The notes under the pieces: generated by a model
Database searches by the model: none
What the model saw: the letters and a program-made list of their open reading frames with translations, nothing else
Told to the model about the DNA's origin: nothing
In this document: piece by piece, positions 53,201 through 64,000 of the stretch
Layout of the letters: each line of letters starts with the position of its first letter
Numbering within the stretch: position 1 is the first letter of the stretch
Assembly (NCBI RefSeq): GCF_000002985.6
Contig: NC_003283.11
Location: forward strand, 18,167,501 to 18,231,500
Reading direction: 5' to 3'
DNA: 64,000 bases
Origin: Caenorhabditis elegans
Lineage: Eukaryota; Nematoda; Chromadorea; Rhabditida; Rhabditidae
Program-made: the position numbers and the translations under genes

Positions 53201-54799
53201 CGCTACGGTGGAACTATAGAACCCCTTTTCGAGAACATTCTCGTCAAGTTTCAGAAACATCCCACGTCAAAAATCCCAGATAAATTATTGGCCGAGTTTT
53301 TGATTTTTCTAGGCCACGTAGTAAAAGCCGCTCTGTGAAAGTAGCTGTAGGAAAATTCATAGGATGCTTACAATGTTGCCGATTGAAATTGAAACTCTGA
53401 AATTTCCAAAAAAAAATGTGCAAAACCACAATATGCCAAAAATTTTCGGCACTCGCCGTTTTTTTCTGCAAATTCGGCAAATCGGCAACTGGTCGGTTTG
53501 CCGATTTGCTGGAAAATTGCAATTCCGGCAATTTGCCATTTGCAAAAAATCGTTTGCCGCCCACTCCTGATGTGATCCAGGGATGTGCGACAAATCTCGA
53601 AATTTGCCGTTCTTAACAAACTCCGAAAAATGGTATATTTTTGGAGCACCAAAACTACTAAGTTCTTATTATCGAAAAAAGACGATGGCACAAATTTCTC
53701 ATAATTTATTTTTGATCTACCTGTTGAACTTGACTCCGCCCCCAATCTTATTGCCGTTGTTTTTTTTTGTGGCCGCCTAGTCAACAAGGTAGATCAAAAA
53801 TAAATTATGAGAAAATTGTGTGATCGTATTTTTTTGATAATAACGCACATCTGGTTTCTGAGTAAATTCGGTGTGGTGTGCCTGCTGCTTAAACATCAAA
53901 AGAACTCAGTTTTGTGTCGTGATGTTTGGATGTCCCATCAATGGTTTGATCTACAAAAAATGCGCGAATTTTTGTACTAACCATGCATCTCTTCTCCCGC
54001 ATTTTTGGTAGATCTACGTAGATCGAACCGAAATGGGACACTCTGACACCACGTGATTTTACTAAATTATTGAGGTTCATAGTTTTGGCCAAATTTGCAA
54101 TTCGGCAAATTTTCCACACATCGCTAATGTGACTAATGAATATTTTTCCCTACTTCAGAACAAATCATCGAACGTATGGTCCAGCTACCAGCCCACAGAA
54201 ATGTCGATTTCAATATCACATCTGTAAAAGATAAAGGGGAACATTTTGTGGTGGACATCACTGTGACCGGAGTTCGCTCTTATCCAATTGCCATTGCCTT
54301 CAAGGTAGCTGTGATGGGGAATAGTGCACTCTTGATCCACGCAAAACAATTCAACTGCCACCGTAAACCATTCATTGAGCCATTGAGCCATTTTGATGAG
54401 AAAAAGGATGTAATAACCGAATTTCTGGACAATTTTCTGATCGCAGTTCGTCACCGTTTTGCACGATCCCTGGGTAACATTATAACTGACATTTTTGTCT
54501 ACAAATCGTGCGAAGGAAATGTTTCAAAGGGTAAGTCAAAGGCAAAGGGTTTTGTAACTAATCTCGTAGCTAACGCATTTATTTCAGAAGATTTCATCAA
54601 ACATATTATGAGCTTGCTGAAAACCCAAAGGGTTGACTTTGATATCCAATCTGTTCAAGAGACGCAGGATAATTATATGGTCACAATTAAAGTCACTGGA
54701 TTGTATGCAGAACCTGTGGATATTCTTTTTGAAGTTACAAAGTATATGCGTGGAACCGTAGTTATGCTTACTGAAGCAACACAACTTCACTGTTCTTAA
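49740..54799 (+). CDS. NTF2-like tandem-domain gene, at least six exons, 5' end not found
   Basis: Exons 49740-50096, 50145-50501, 52124-52480, 52529-52885 (each 357 bp), 54159-54530 (372) and 54588-54799 (last), all phase-1 introns. Each exon starts with the sheet half of one module (DEIIERIVNLPADRNVEF, DITVTGLRSVPIDI, ALLTHAKQFNCQ) and ends with the helical half of the next (FLDSLLIAIRSRDATT, YIFVACERKFSKG). Thus five complete helix-plus-sheet modules follow an initial half module, and the gene closes with a lone sheet half (LTEATQLHCS). In the one-domain gene at 37995-38496 the intron falls at the same point. This helix/sheet order is that of nematode NTF2-like domains; molecular function is unknown. 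No start or signal peptide is visible upstream in the arm, and the expected first helical half is present only on the other strand (48556-48838). The intron before 54159 is 1.27 kb of elements. AATAAA at about 54815. Confidence 0.65.
50266..52230. other. Segment present only in the right copy
   Basis: Covers the second part of exon 50145-50501, the intron with a small hairpin (50772-50897; CCGTATATCTTCTATTAAT and complement), a 1.03-kb foldback (50993-52021), and the first part of exon 52124-52480. Its ends are the 11-bp matches ACCGGACTCCG at 50255 and 52231. Removing it gives exactly the structure of the left copy. Confidence 0.8.
50993..52021. mobile_element. 1.03-kb foldback, mariner/Tc-like ends
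   Basis: Ends CAGTGCGTCCAACTTCTATA (left) and the complement TATAGAAGTTGGACGCACTG (right). Arms pair almost throughout (ACTACGCGCGCCCGGGCTGA; TGTCACGCGAAAGTGCTGGG); the centre is near 51505. TA precedes the left end; TT follows the right end, so one target base may have mutated. No transposase frame. A longer relative is at 62184-63599. Confidence 0.75.
52231..52942. repeat. Right outer arm of inverted duplication
   Basis: Reverse complement of 46134-46845. It contains the second part of exon 52124-52480, exon 52529-52885 and about 55 bp of following intron. Homology to the left copy ends in a TTTGCCGTCT motif of the TTTGCCG repeat, so a repeat unit lies at the breakpoint. Confidence 0.9.
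52943..54158. mobile_element. Intron made of several foldbacks
   Basis: TTTGCCG repeat (52920-53000 and 53440-53560); a hairpin at about 53117-53340 with CACAGAGCGG...TACTACGTGGCC arms; a hairpin at about 53697-53822 (CTCATAATTTATTTTTGATC and complement); and flanking GTGTGCGGCAAAT-type pieces (53580-53640 and 54060-54125). All lie in the intron before exon 54159-54530 and lack coding capacity. Confidence 0.65.
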
Positions 54800-55402
54800 A
54801 ATTTACATACAAAAATAAAGTTTATTAAAAATTAAACTGTCATTTCTTCTATAATTACCATTAGGCCTTTCATGAAAACGAGGTGTAAAGAGGGCCCACC
54901 ACACCCGCACTATCACATTCTGTCTACTGTGGCCGACTCTGCGCGGGACCTCGCGCCACTATACCTGTGGCGAGAGTGTGGAAGGCCTAGTCGTGGAAGG
55001 CCTAGTTACCATAGGCTTGCCAGCACACGAAACAGAACAGCCTGAATTGAAAAACCCGTGGTTTTCGTGACTCACGTGCCCATTCAAGCAAGTTGACTAG
55101 AATAGCGATAAAAATAAAAAGCTCTAATTTTGCAGATTTTTCGAATAGACAAGGGATTTGAGAATAGTAAAAACGTGAACCAGAGTGTAAAAAAGTGTTA
55201 AAAATTAGAAAAAAAATGGCTAAAAAGTTTTTTTACCCTCTGGATAACCTCATAAAACTTTATTCATTTCGTTAATTAAGACAAATACAAATGCAGAGAA
55301 GATAAGAAAAAATAGACGGTATTTAGCTGACACCCCGCAGGTCAGTTTTTTTGTTTTTTTGGTTTTTAGTGTTTTTTGGAAAAAAATCTTTTTGTAATTA
55401 AA
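54800..55402. other. Convergent 3' spacer
   Basis: AATAAA at about 54815 ends the NTF2-like gene. 54860-55020 contains a GC-richer dispersed repeat with two copies of GTGGAAGGCCTAG and GGGACCTCGCGCCACTATAC. The remainder is AT-rich. No gene supported. Confidence 0.5.
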
Positions 55403-56909
55403 TTACGTGTTTGAACAATTCAAACAAATCACCACAAATAGAATAGAATATTGGATGAGATTATTAAAGTTTAAGACTAATTCTTTTTCTGAGTATTTAG
55501 AGGAGAGTATAAAAATTTTAAGAGTTGTTGTTATCCGATAAATCCTGGAGTCTTTTACAAACTTTCCGAGTGACGAGTCTGAAAATTCATCAACTAATAG
55601 TTTTGCTTAACTAACTGAGTTACCGGAAAGTCAGATAATGTAGTGTTAGAGCTGAATGTATTTTTAACGGTCACTTGGTCAGCTCCCAAATTTGATGATT
55701 GACAACATTTACCTGTGACTTCAAAACTTTCCTGTATTAAGCTTTTGTCAATTGGCTAAAATTAGGATCATTATAAGATTGAGGTAAAAAAGTAAACGGA
55801 GGGCACTTACATATTCATCGGAGAACGCCAGAATATATGTGAATAATTTCGTCGTGCCATAAAAATCGTGAAGTTCACCATTCACTAAATTTTCCAGCAT
55901 TACAAGTTGATCATCAGCATAAACATTTTGTAATGAATTATCGATGGGTAATGTCTGAAACAGCAGAAATATTTGTGTGAAGGTTTGTGTGGCTGTAAAT
56001 GGGTATCTCGGTAATCGAAAACAAAATCCGAAATCGAAAACCTCGAAAACATGCACGGTTAGATATTTTTTTTAGTTAATTTTCTGAAAGAGCATAGTTG
56101 AAAACATTTTTCGGTGCAATTTTAAAAAATTTGAGGGTATAGTTTTTCAGAAAAATTAAATTTTGTCAATATTTTTTTATTCCGAATTTTTGAATTTCAC
56201 TTGGAATTTTGTAAAATAAGTTATTTGTTACGGATTTTTTTAAATATTAAAAACAACATTACAAAATAAACATTTCAAACTAGGAATTTCACAAGTTAGA
56301 AGTGAACAATTTATTTGAAACAGCTAATCAGGTTCTTAAGTTACGCCAGTTTTGGCCGAAGGTACTCTGAAAAAAAAAGATGTTCTGAAAACTTACTTTT
56401 TCAAATACACACTTGTCATGATCATTCATTGCATTCAATTTTAATGTCTTGAATATATCAGAACGACAGCTGACCACTACCGAAAGTGCGTTTGGCATTG
56501 ATGAAATACTCCGTAAAGTTAGTGTAAAATCGTTCACGATCAGAGAAGACGGTCTCAAATCAAGAATCCGTTTGAGATGTTTCAAAAAGGTTACGTCTGT
56601 CTTATTCAAACTGGATTCCTCACTAATTGTGATTGAAAGATGAGAAAGCACACGCATTGATGACAGAACACTTTCTAAATCATCTGAGCACAACTCTATG
56701 TAATTCTTGTTTTTGATAAACTCCTCTTGTCCATCATGCACTCGCTGACATCCCTCTGGGTGATTTTTGTAGATTACTTTGATCGGGGAGAGTTTTGTCG
56801 TACTGAACAACAAGAACTCAACCGATACTTGATCGGCGTCTTCCTTTGTGTCAATTTCGACAATTGGAGAATTTTTGAGTCGTTTCATTAGAAACTTAGA
56901 TAATGACAT
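55403..56909 (-). CDS. F-box-associated (FTH/DUF38-like) protein lacking an F-box, 283 aa
   Basis: Exons 56909-56397, 55954-55811, 55731-55713 (a 19-bp micro-exon) and 55578-55403; frames close exactly at a TAA. Exon 1 (MSLSKFLMKRLKNSPIVEID; KNHPEGCQRVHDGQEEFIKN; DDLESVLSSMRVLSHLSITI; LKRILDLRPSSLIVND) has the typical order of the C-terminal half of nematode FBXA proteins. Exon 2 continues it (VMLENLVNGELHDFYGT). No F-box precedes it: an in-frame stop lies just upstream of the ATG, and no F-box exon is seen up to 57100. It may have lost the F-box or the first exons may lie farther away. If made, it would be a substrate-binding part without Skp1 contact. The last two exons are the least certain part. 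Paralogue at 59534-61780. Confidence 0.55.
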
Positions 56910-59533
56910 TTTTGTGAACTAGGACCAACCGACTGCAGATTAAACGGCTGAAAGTTAGATATTTGAAAAAGGAGATTCTTCAAGCAATGATAACCATTAT
57001 GGAGTAACAGAAAAGAACAGTTAGGAAAAGAAACGAATGAGCAATGAAAAAAAACAGGGACACTTAGCAAGAACATGGAACGAATGAAAGAAAAATGAGG
57101 AAAATCGGGTTATATGTATACACAGCCTTCTTGCTCATGCTAAAGGTGATGCAGTCAAATATTTTGTTCGCTTTATTTGATTTGAAAATTGTCGGAAAAA
57201 AACCGAATTTTATAATGAGCCATCTTGTAAACTTCTCAAAAAAAGTTATGAAGGCTCGAAAAATGTCCTGAAACTAGTTAAAAATTTGAAATTTGACTGA
57301 CTTGTCAAGCGGCTGGAAACTAACCTTTTCAAAATCACCGTCTAATTTTGGGTATATGTAGTAGTTGATTCTCTTGCGTTTTCACCTTGAATAAGGTACA
57401 TTTAAGGTTGATGGACCAAATGTTACCAAATCTGGTGGCCCATCGATCTTAAATGTACTCGAATCAAATTGAAGATGAATCTATACCCAAAATTTGACGG
57501 TGATTTCAAAAAAAAAAATTTTCAGACGCTGCGACATTGATAAATTGGTCAAATGTGAACTTTTAACTATGTCATTTTCTGAGACGCCATAACTATTTTG
57601 TGAGAAGTTTTCAAGAAGTTTCATTATGAAATTCGGTGTTTTCAGACAATTTAAAGTCTAATAAATCAATATAAAAGTTGACTTTGGGAGGTATGCAGTA
57701 ATTTATTAAGGCTTTCGAAATAACTTTTAAAGTGAAACAATAAAAAAAGGTGACACTTTGTTCTTATTTATACATTTTTCATGACGTCACTACATTTCAA
57801 CACATTTCCCAACTATGGGTGGTAAACCGGACGTCCGGTTTCCGTATTACAGATTTTTTTTTACATTTTGACAGTTTTCGTCTTACTTTAAATTGACTAG
57901 TTTTTGTTCAAAATTAGTGAAACTGGAACCTAAAATGAAAATTCGCAACATATGAAAAATTGAACTATCTAATTAAATTAATTATAATTTAAGGATTAAT
58001 TCCAAAAAATCCGATGTTTTATTGAGAAAAAAACAATTTTTTCGAAAAAATACAGCACTTGTCTTTAGAAAATATTGAAAAATCTAGACACGGACAGCAA
58101 AAAAAAGAGTGATAACAGCCGTAGTCCTATGTTTTCTATCAAACTTTCTCACAACCAAATTTTCTTATCATACATATGCATGATTATACAGAACAATTTA
58201 TCAAAAATATGTAAAGGGACAGTATTGGATAATTTTTTTCCTTAACAAGGGAAGTCGAAAAACTGAACCCCGGACTTAGCTGCCCCGGTCCAGGTTCAGC
58301 AAAGTTATGACGTTTTTAAAGTGGCTAGACCACCTTTTTAAAAAAATTTCAAACATTTCAAAAAAAAACGTTTTTCTGAAAAGTGTTTTTCGACTTTCCT
58401 GTTAAGTGTTTTCAAATATTTTGACACGTTTTAAGCATAATGTTTGTTAGCGATTTTTTGCAATTTTGCCAAAAGAATTAATTTAACACATTTGGACAAT
58501 GTACTCGAACATTAAAAAAAAAAGAAATTAAAGGTGGAGTAGCGCCAGTGGGGAAATTGTTAAGAACCCCTGCTTTGGTCCATAATGGCCAAATATCATG
58601 ATAAAACTTTTCAAAAATCTTTTGAATTTTTTTATTAACTGTCAAAAAGTGGCAATTACTCAATTTTTGCACTCATAATTTTGGAAGTCGACCAAAAAAA
58701 ATTTTTTTTTCGACATTTTTATGTTTTAATTTTATTTAAATTATTTGTATTAAAACATTGTAGATCGAAACATGCGACATTTCTTTAAATTTTCTCAAAA
58801 GCTCGTATATTTTAAAATTTTACCAATTTGCCAAAACTTTGACCGGAAATTATGAAAAACCTAAAAATGTTTCGGAGTGTGTTATTATGATACTTGGCTA
58901 CTTTGAATTATTCATAATTCAAAGTAGAATCCCCATTGGTGCTACTCCACCTTTAAGAAGGTTTTTATCCGACCGAGTTTAATCAAAGTTTGTAAAATAA
59001 ATAACGTATTATAAATATAAATGAAATCTATGATTGAATTTAACAGCTTTGAAATTAAACTTGTCAAAATCAAATTTCAAATAAAGCAAACTTCTGTTAT
59101 ATCTCAGAAAAAAACATATAGTTTTGTTTTGACAGAATTTCGAGAAGAAGGGTTCCTGAACTCCCTAGTTCGCAAACTAAATTGCTTGTTGTTTTTTTAT
59201 TTAAAAAAAACTCAATTGATGAACCTGATGAATGAATGAATGAATGAAAAAAACATGAATGAATAAAAAGAATTGGGTCAAAAACTGCTTTGGCAAAATC
59301 AAATTTTACAAAAAAGAATGGGAATGATTAATTCAAAATGAATTTGTAAATGAGAAAGCAGGAAGCGTCGTGAGTGTAACAATTGAGTTGAACCGGTCTG
59401 TTGGATGATATGCTGTTGAATTCTTGAGAATCAATAAATTCTCAGAGAAAGACCTTGCTCTGGAATGTCCGAAACCGGTTCCTGCAATGAAACATTTTAC
59501 AGAGGTATGCCACTCTCTCAAGGTTCTTACAAG
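56910..59533. other. Gene-free region with foldback elements
   Basis: 57185-57650 is a foldback centred near 57430 (AAGGTACATTTAAG facing CTTAAATGTACTCG). 57800-58480 is AT-rich with poly-A/T runs. 58528-58956 is a GGTGGAG palindromic element. 59230-59270 has GAATGAATGAATG short repeats. Frames at 59021-59239 and 59333-59521 show no splicing or family signal. Confidence 0.6.
58528..58956. mobile_element. GGTGGAG palindromic element
   Basis: Opens TTAAAGGTGGAGTAGCGCCA and closes GGTGCTACTCCACCTTTAA. Internal landmarks match 32244-32680 in the same orientation. Near its right end a short inverted AATTCAAAGTA pair is specific to this copy. Confidence 0.85.
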
Positions 59534-61780
59534 TCAATTAGTGGAAGAAAGCAAAGCCTTGAAGGTGAATTGAAATGCGTGAGCATCGCGATCACCAAGT
59601 TGACGGTACTCCACTTCAACATTGTGCCGTTTTCTTTGATACTCCCAACGCGTGGTCACTTCTCCGTTGTCTCCTTCAGTCCTGGCTGCGGGGTTGCGGT
59701 CAAAAATTGCATGCAAGGCTTCTTCGGTTACTTCATTGATAAAGTTACACTTGATAACAAAATCCTTCTTACTACAAGCTCCAAGGATTGCCTGAAATTA
59801 ATTAATTGAAATTCTAAAACTGAATCAGCTTTGCGACTAATAAAAATCTCTTAGAAATCTAAGGCTTGTATTTTTGCTGAGATCTCAAAACTGTTTCTCA
59901 GAAAAAAGTTTTTAGAACATTTTAAATTTGTAAAGAATTTTTGCAATTTAGAACTACAATTCTTCAAATAATTTTCTGTATAACGAAGCATTCACCACTA
60001 GTCAGATAAAAATTGAATTCAAAAAAATAAAAAGTTATTATTTCAAACTTTTTTTTCATCAAAAGGTTAAAAAAGAATTGGAGGAATTTTTTTTCAAAAA
60101 TACAATACAAAAATTATATAAATTTGAATGATCGTTGCGGCCTCATCAATATTTCTGGATTTTCCCCGTTTTTTTCGAGAATTTATTGAAATTTTAATGA
60201 CAAATCCTCCATTGGCAAAACTTTTTCAAAATACTTCTAGCTAAACTCGTACAGAGATTACGTCAACTTTGGATTGTGCTAGGGTTTTGGAAAATGTGAT
60301 TTTATATTTCATATAATATAAGTAATGATTTTTTCATCTTTCTCAACAAAATCATAAACTTCAGAGTTGGGTTCAAATAACAAAATGTATGTTTTTCAAA
60401 AGTAAGAAAACTTTTCCGCACTTAAAGTGTATTAGTATTATTAACGAACCACTTTCAAAAGAATGAGCTCCTCCTTTGAAATATTCTCCTTTGCAATAAT
60501 GCATTTCTTCAGATGGAGAAAACGTGTAACGTCCGCAGAAACCGTACAACCTCCAATAGTAACAAACTTGAGTTTTCCCCACTTAGGTGACTCGATCAGA
60601 CGAGAGATATTCATCACATCCGTGGATCTTATGTTGAGGTTAAGTTCATTGAGAGCATCAGAGCTCAGCGCATTCATTGTGTCAATTACAATAGGAAGTA
60701 GTTGACCGTCGAAAGTGCACGATAGATTGTTGACTTTGAGTGGAACCGATGTGATGCAGTCCCTGATTCTTTGATAAAGCATAAAGTTCCACACCCCCCC
60801 TTCGGTATCGTTAAAGGAGATCGATAGAAGTGATAATACATCAGGAAAAGTTAGCATCTATTCTAAATGCCTGATGAATAGACTTAAATAATCCTCATCC
60901 GGATAAGATTCCTCATCTCCTCCGCAAAATGCAAACGTGCTTCCATTTCCAGCTTTAGTGTATGCCAAGCTGTGCACTATTGGATGACCTTGTTTGTAAA
61001 CTGTGCAATTCATTGAAATGGATGTTCTATCATTAGCAAGCAAAATTCCTACGATTTTAGAATTTTCCAGCTTGTTCATCGCCAAAGAAGCAATTTGTCT
61101 ATCACTAAAAAAAATATTTTTTTTCGTCAATGACAGAGTGGGTTAGCAAAACCGTCAGGTTTTAAATTCCTTATTGTAATTTCAGAAAATTGTGACATAC
61201 TCACTATTTAAGACGTTTTTTTTAAATTTATTTCACGATTAAATATAGTTTTGAATGTGAAATAGAGAAAACTTTTTTGGCTTAAAAAAAACCCGCAATG
61301 ACCGGATATAAATGTGCATTCAAAAAATTCTAGATTATTCTATTGTATCCCCTTATAATGTTTTAATACAAATACTTTAAACAAAAATAAAAAAAAACAA
61401 AAAAATGTCGAAAAAATTTTTTTTGGCCGACTTCCAAAATTATGAGTGGTAAAAACTGAGTAAATGCCACTTTTTGACTGTAAATAAAAAAATTTCAAAA
61501 GTTTTTACCATGATATTTGGTCATTTTGGGACAAAAGAAGTCGTTTTTAACAATTTCCCCACTGGCGCTACTCCACCTTTAAGTCAACCAGGGGTATCTC
61601 CAAAAAGTGAGAGGGAAGTTAAATTTTTTTAAAAATAAATATTGTTTTTTCGGCCATTGCGGTGTTTTTTTTCTGACAAGTGAAGCGATTTTTTTTTCAA
61701 AACCTAAAATTGAACATACATTTTCTGACCCGACATTGTTTCCGTGTGTGCTTGAACAACTTCGAAAAGGTCTAGTGTAC
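59534..61780 (-). pseudogene. F-box-associated (FTH/DUF38-like) gene with in-frame stop
   Basis: Exons 61780-61720 (TLDLFEVVQAHTETMSGQK), 61104-60453 and 59791-59534, phases 2 and 0; an earlier first exon is not found. Exon 2 parallels the neighbour at 55403-56909 (LAMNKLENSKIVGILL; IRDCITSVPLKVNNLS; DVMNISRLIESPKWGKLKFV; LHLKKCIIAKENISKEELIL). Exon 3 continues the domain (AILGACSKKDFVIKCNFINE; EALHAIFDRNP; EVEYRQLGDRD). A TAG at 60858-60860 (FIRHLE*MLTFPDV) interrupts an otherwise open 217-codon exon; no intron can remove it with GT/AG ends. Expected role, if intact, is target binding in an SCF ubiquitin ligase. Probably a young pseudogene or a null allele. Confidence 0.55.
61310..61582. mobile_element. 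GGTGGAG palindromic element, truncated, in intron
   Basis: The right two-thirds of the family in reverse orientation, ending CCCCACTGGCGCTACTCCAC plus CTTTAA at 61582. The left end is missing. Lies in the intron between exons 61720-61780 and 60453-61104 of the F-box-associated gene. Confidence 0.8.
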
Positions 61781-63714
61781 CTGTAATGACAATATGTTAA
61801 CACACGCTTTTTGAGAATCATGGCAAGTTATATTAAGAATTGACTGTTATAAAGTATATCAAAGCGACTCTGCAACCTACACAGCGTTAATCAAGCTAAA
61901 ATCTGATATTACACCTAACAAAATTGTAAATAGATTTCCAAGCTTATAAGATTTCTGACTCATTTTCCTATTTTAAATTCTCAAAATATTTCACGTTTTA
62001 AGTTTGTGTTTCACTATTTTAAGCACAGCTCACAAGGAAAGTGTTTCAGCTCACTTTTGGACTACCAAATGAAACTGATGCAGTTTGAAAGAGGAACACA
62101 ACTAGAAAAAGCCGATGCTATGTTCCTGAAAATTGCTCACAGTGATAATTTTTAAAAACTTTTATGATTTGTAGACTATTCGTACAGTGCACGCAAGTTC
62201 TATAGGACACCCCCTAAATTTGCGGCTGTGGGTCTTCCCATAAGTTTTCAAGAAAAACTGTTGTTGTAAATGAATTCAGCATGCCAAATAACCTATAGAC
62301 CATTGATTTCACCGATATTGCTCAAAAACTATGAGCATAAGAGCAGAATTTTGAAAAAATGGCCGCGCAACTTCTATGGGACACCCCCAGAATTTCGATA
62401 AATTCAGCGAAAAATTGAAATTTTTTCAGATTTCTTCTAAAGTGACTTTGGTTTTTTTATGCATAAAATTGTGCTTTAAGTTGATGTTTATTATATTTAG
62501 TTAAACTTTCGTTGGTTGAAACATCAATTTGCTCCGTGGCTCAAGCTTTTGGTAGGTTAAGCTCATAACTTGGCTCATTTTTGAAGAAGCCTGTCTTGAG
62601 TCGACACACTGTTTTTAAACATTTAAAAACGGCTTCTCATAAATTTTGAGTTAATTCCGTCCAATTTGCAGAGATTGATGGACATTTGAATGCACCCATT
62701 TCTTCCCAGTTCTGTGATCTTACTCAATCAGAAGCTTAAACCTGAGCTCAGCGTTAACCAATTTTAATTTTTCTTATACTGGAATATTACTGATAGTCTA
62801 ATATTTCCAATTAAAAATAGTATTACCGCATTACCTGGTTTTGGCTGAATGTTTTCAATTGGAACTGAAATGTCTTCAAAACACTGAGAATTTTGCACTG
62901 CGAAGTTCAATTAAAACTTTAGTGACTTTTTTTCAACTTTAGAATAATTTGTCAATCAGAAAACAACGGTGCATATGAACTATTAGACTATCAGTAATAT
63001 TCCAGTATGAGAAACATTAAAATTGGTTAACGCTGAGCTCAGGTTTAAGCTTCTGATTGAGTAAGATCACAGAACTGGGAAGAAATGGGTGCATTCAAAT
63101 GTCCATAAATTTCTGCAAATTGGACGGAATTGACTCAAAATTTATGAGAAGCCGTTTTTAAATGTTTAAAAACAGTGTGTCGACTCAAGACAGGCTTCTT
63201 CAAAAATGAGCCAAATTATGAGCTTAACCTATCAAAAGCTTGAGCCACGGAGCAAATTAATGTTTCAATCAACGAAACTTTAATCAAAAATAATAGACAT
63301 CAACTCAAAGCACAATTTTATGCATAAAAACCACACGTCATTTTAGAAGAAATCTGAAAAAATTTCAATTTTTAATTGAAATTATCGAAATTCTGGGGGT
63401 GTCCTATAGAAGTTGCGCGGCCATTTTTTCGAAATTCTGCTCTTATGCTCATAGTTTTTGAGTAATATCGATGAAATCCATGGTCTATAAGTTATTTGGC
63501 ATGCTGAATTTATTTACAACAACAGTTTTTCATGAAAACTTATGGGAAAACCCACAGCCGCAAATTTAAGGGGTGTCCTATAGAACTTGCGCGCACTGTA
63601 GGTGGACAAGTGTTCTAGAAACTTTTTGCAAAATTTTATTATTTTGGGGAAAAATTCTGAAAATCCCTAAATTTCCAAAAAACTTCCAGAATATTTGTCT
63701 CCTTTGGCATTGTT
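61781..63714. other. Region dominated by one large foldback
   Basis: 61781-62180 has no clear feature; the first exon of the F-box-associated gene should lie here but was not found. 62184-63599 is a foldback. 63600-63714 is 3' flank of the right-edge gene, with poly-A-rich AAATAATAATAAATG. Confidence 0.55.
62184..63599. mobile_element. 1.4-kb foldback, mariner/Tc-like ends with TA duplication
   Basis: Ends CAGTGCACGCAAGTTCTATA and complement TATAGAACTTGCGCGCACTG, each bordered by TA. Arms are nearly identical over about 650 bp each (GGCCGCGCAACTTCTATGGG; GAGCCACGGAGCAAATT; ACTCAATCAGAAGCTTAAAC); the centre is near 62890. No transposase frame. Related in ends to 50993-52021. Confidence 0.85.
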
Positions 63715-64000
63715 TTAAAAAAATAATAATAAATGTTCAAAATTATTATTTGTAACAATTTTACGGGCTTCTGAAGTAGTGAAAAATGCACTGTTAGAAA
63801 TTTTAGATCGAAGATTTTCTAGTTTAAAGCGCCCTTCCGCCGCTAAATTCATTGTAGGGATTTTTATCAAATGTCCGTTTTCAAATGGCATTGCTTTTAT
63901 TTTTAAGTGAAATACCTTCCTGGGCACTTTCAACTGTTGCAATTATCGCCATATTGTGAAGATCAGGATGAATGTGCGTTTTAAAATTTTTCTTTATGTA
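63715..64000 (-). CDS. 3' end of unrecognised gene (partial)
   Basis: Minus-strand exons: one entering from the window edge (64000-63916) and a last exon 63842-63715, split by a 73-bp intron (GAAG|GTATTT ... GAATTTAG). The joined C-terminus reads YIKKNFKTHIHPDLHNMAII then ATVESAQEAAEGRFKLENLR and SKISNSAFFTTSEARKIVTN, ending in a Leu/Phe tail and TAA. The frame is open with no stop to the edge. HIHPDLH is reminiscent of the J-domain HPD loop, but too little is visible to claim it. Most of the gene lies outside the window. Confidence 0.5.

Overview
The window is nematode DNA, almost certainly from a Caenorhabditis and most like C. elegans. Genes are split by introns as short as about 45 bp, with GTAAGT-type donors and TTTTCAG acceptors. 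Base composition is AT-rich. The repeats are of familiar worm types: GTACTGTAGG arrays, TTTTCAGTCAATTTTTGGCG arrays, TTTGCCG arrays, and palindromic elements with GGTGGAG ends. Gene families (C-type lectins, CUB, ShKT, F-box with an FTH/DUF38-like tail, NTF2-like repeats) suggest a repeat-rich chromosome arm. No rRNA, tRNA, CRISPR or prokaryotic gene was seen. Exon models were spliced by eye from frame, phase and GT/AG signals, so coding coordinates are predictions.

Layout. 0-11 kb: a partial gene (minus); a 129-aa membrane protein (minus) whose only intron is a 1.9-kb tandem array; a 686-aa Pro/Lys-rich repeat protein (minus) whose second intron is another 2.3-kb array; and an F-box gene (minus). 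12-18 kb: a small membrane protein (plus), an isolated exon, and an unexplained 1.5-kb island bounded by arrays of a TCTATATAGA motif. 18-31 kb: two divergent single-CTLD lectins with a lectin relic between them, a CTLD-CTLD-CUB-CUB secreted lectin, and a secreted four-ShKT protein. 31-42 kb: three paralogues (A, B plus; C minus) of an unrecognised family, each with a different lesion, and a one-domain NTF2-like secreted gene. 43-45 kb: a multi-pass membrane protein gene with one in-frame stop. 46-55 kb: an NTF2-like multi-domain gene inside a large inverted duplication. 55-62 kb: two F-box-associated genes, one with an in-frame stop. Right edge: the 3' end of another gene.

The most striking structure is at 46.1-53.0 kb. 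A minus-strand copy of the NTF2-like gene faces a plus-strand copy. The inner arms (46835-48261 / 48839-50265) and outer arms (46134-46845 / 52231-52942) look identical. The left copy lacks 1,976 bp, so one of its exons is an in-frame chimera of two exons of the right copy, joined at an 11-bp match. Many predicted proteins (lectins, CUB, ShKT, one NTF2-like) have signal peptides, so much of the window probably encodes secreted, possibly gut or defence-related proteins; that role is inference from the families.
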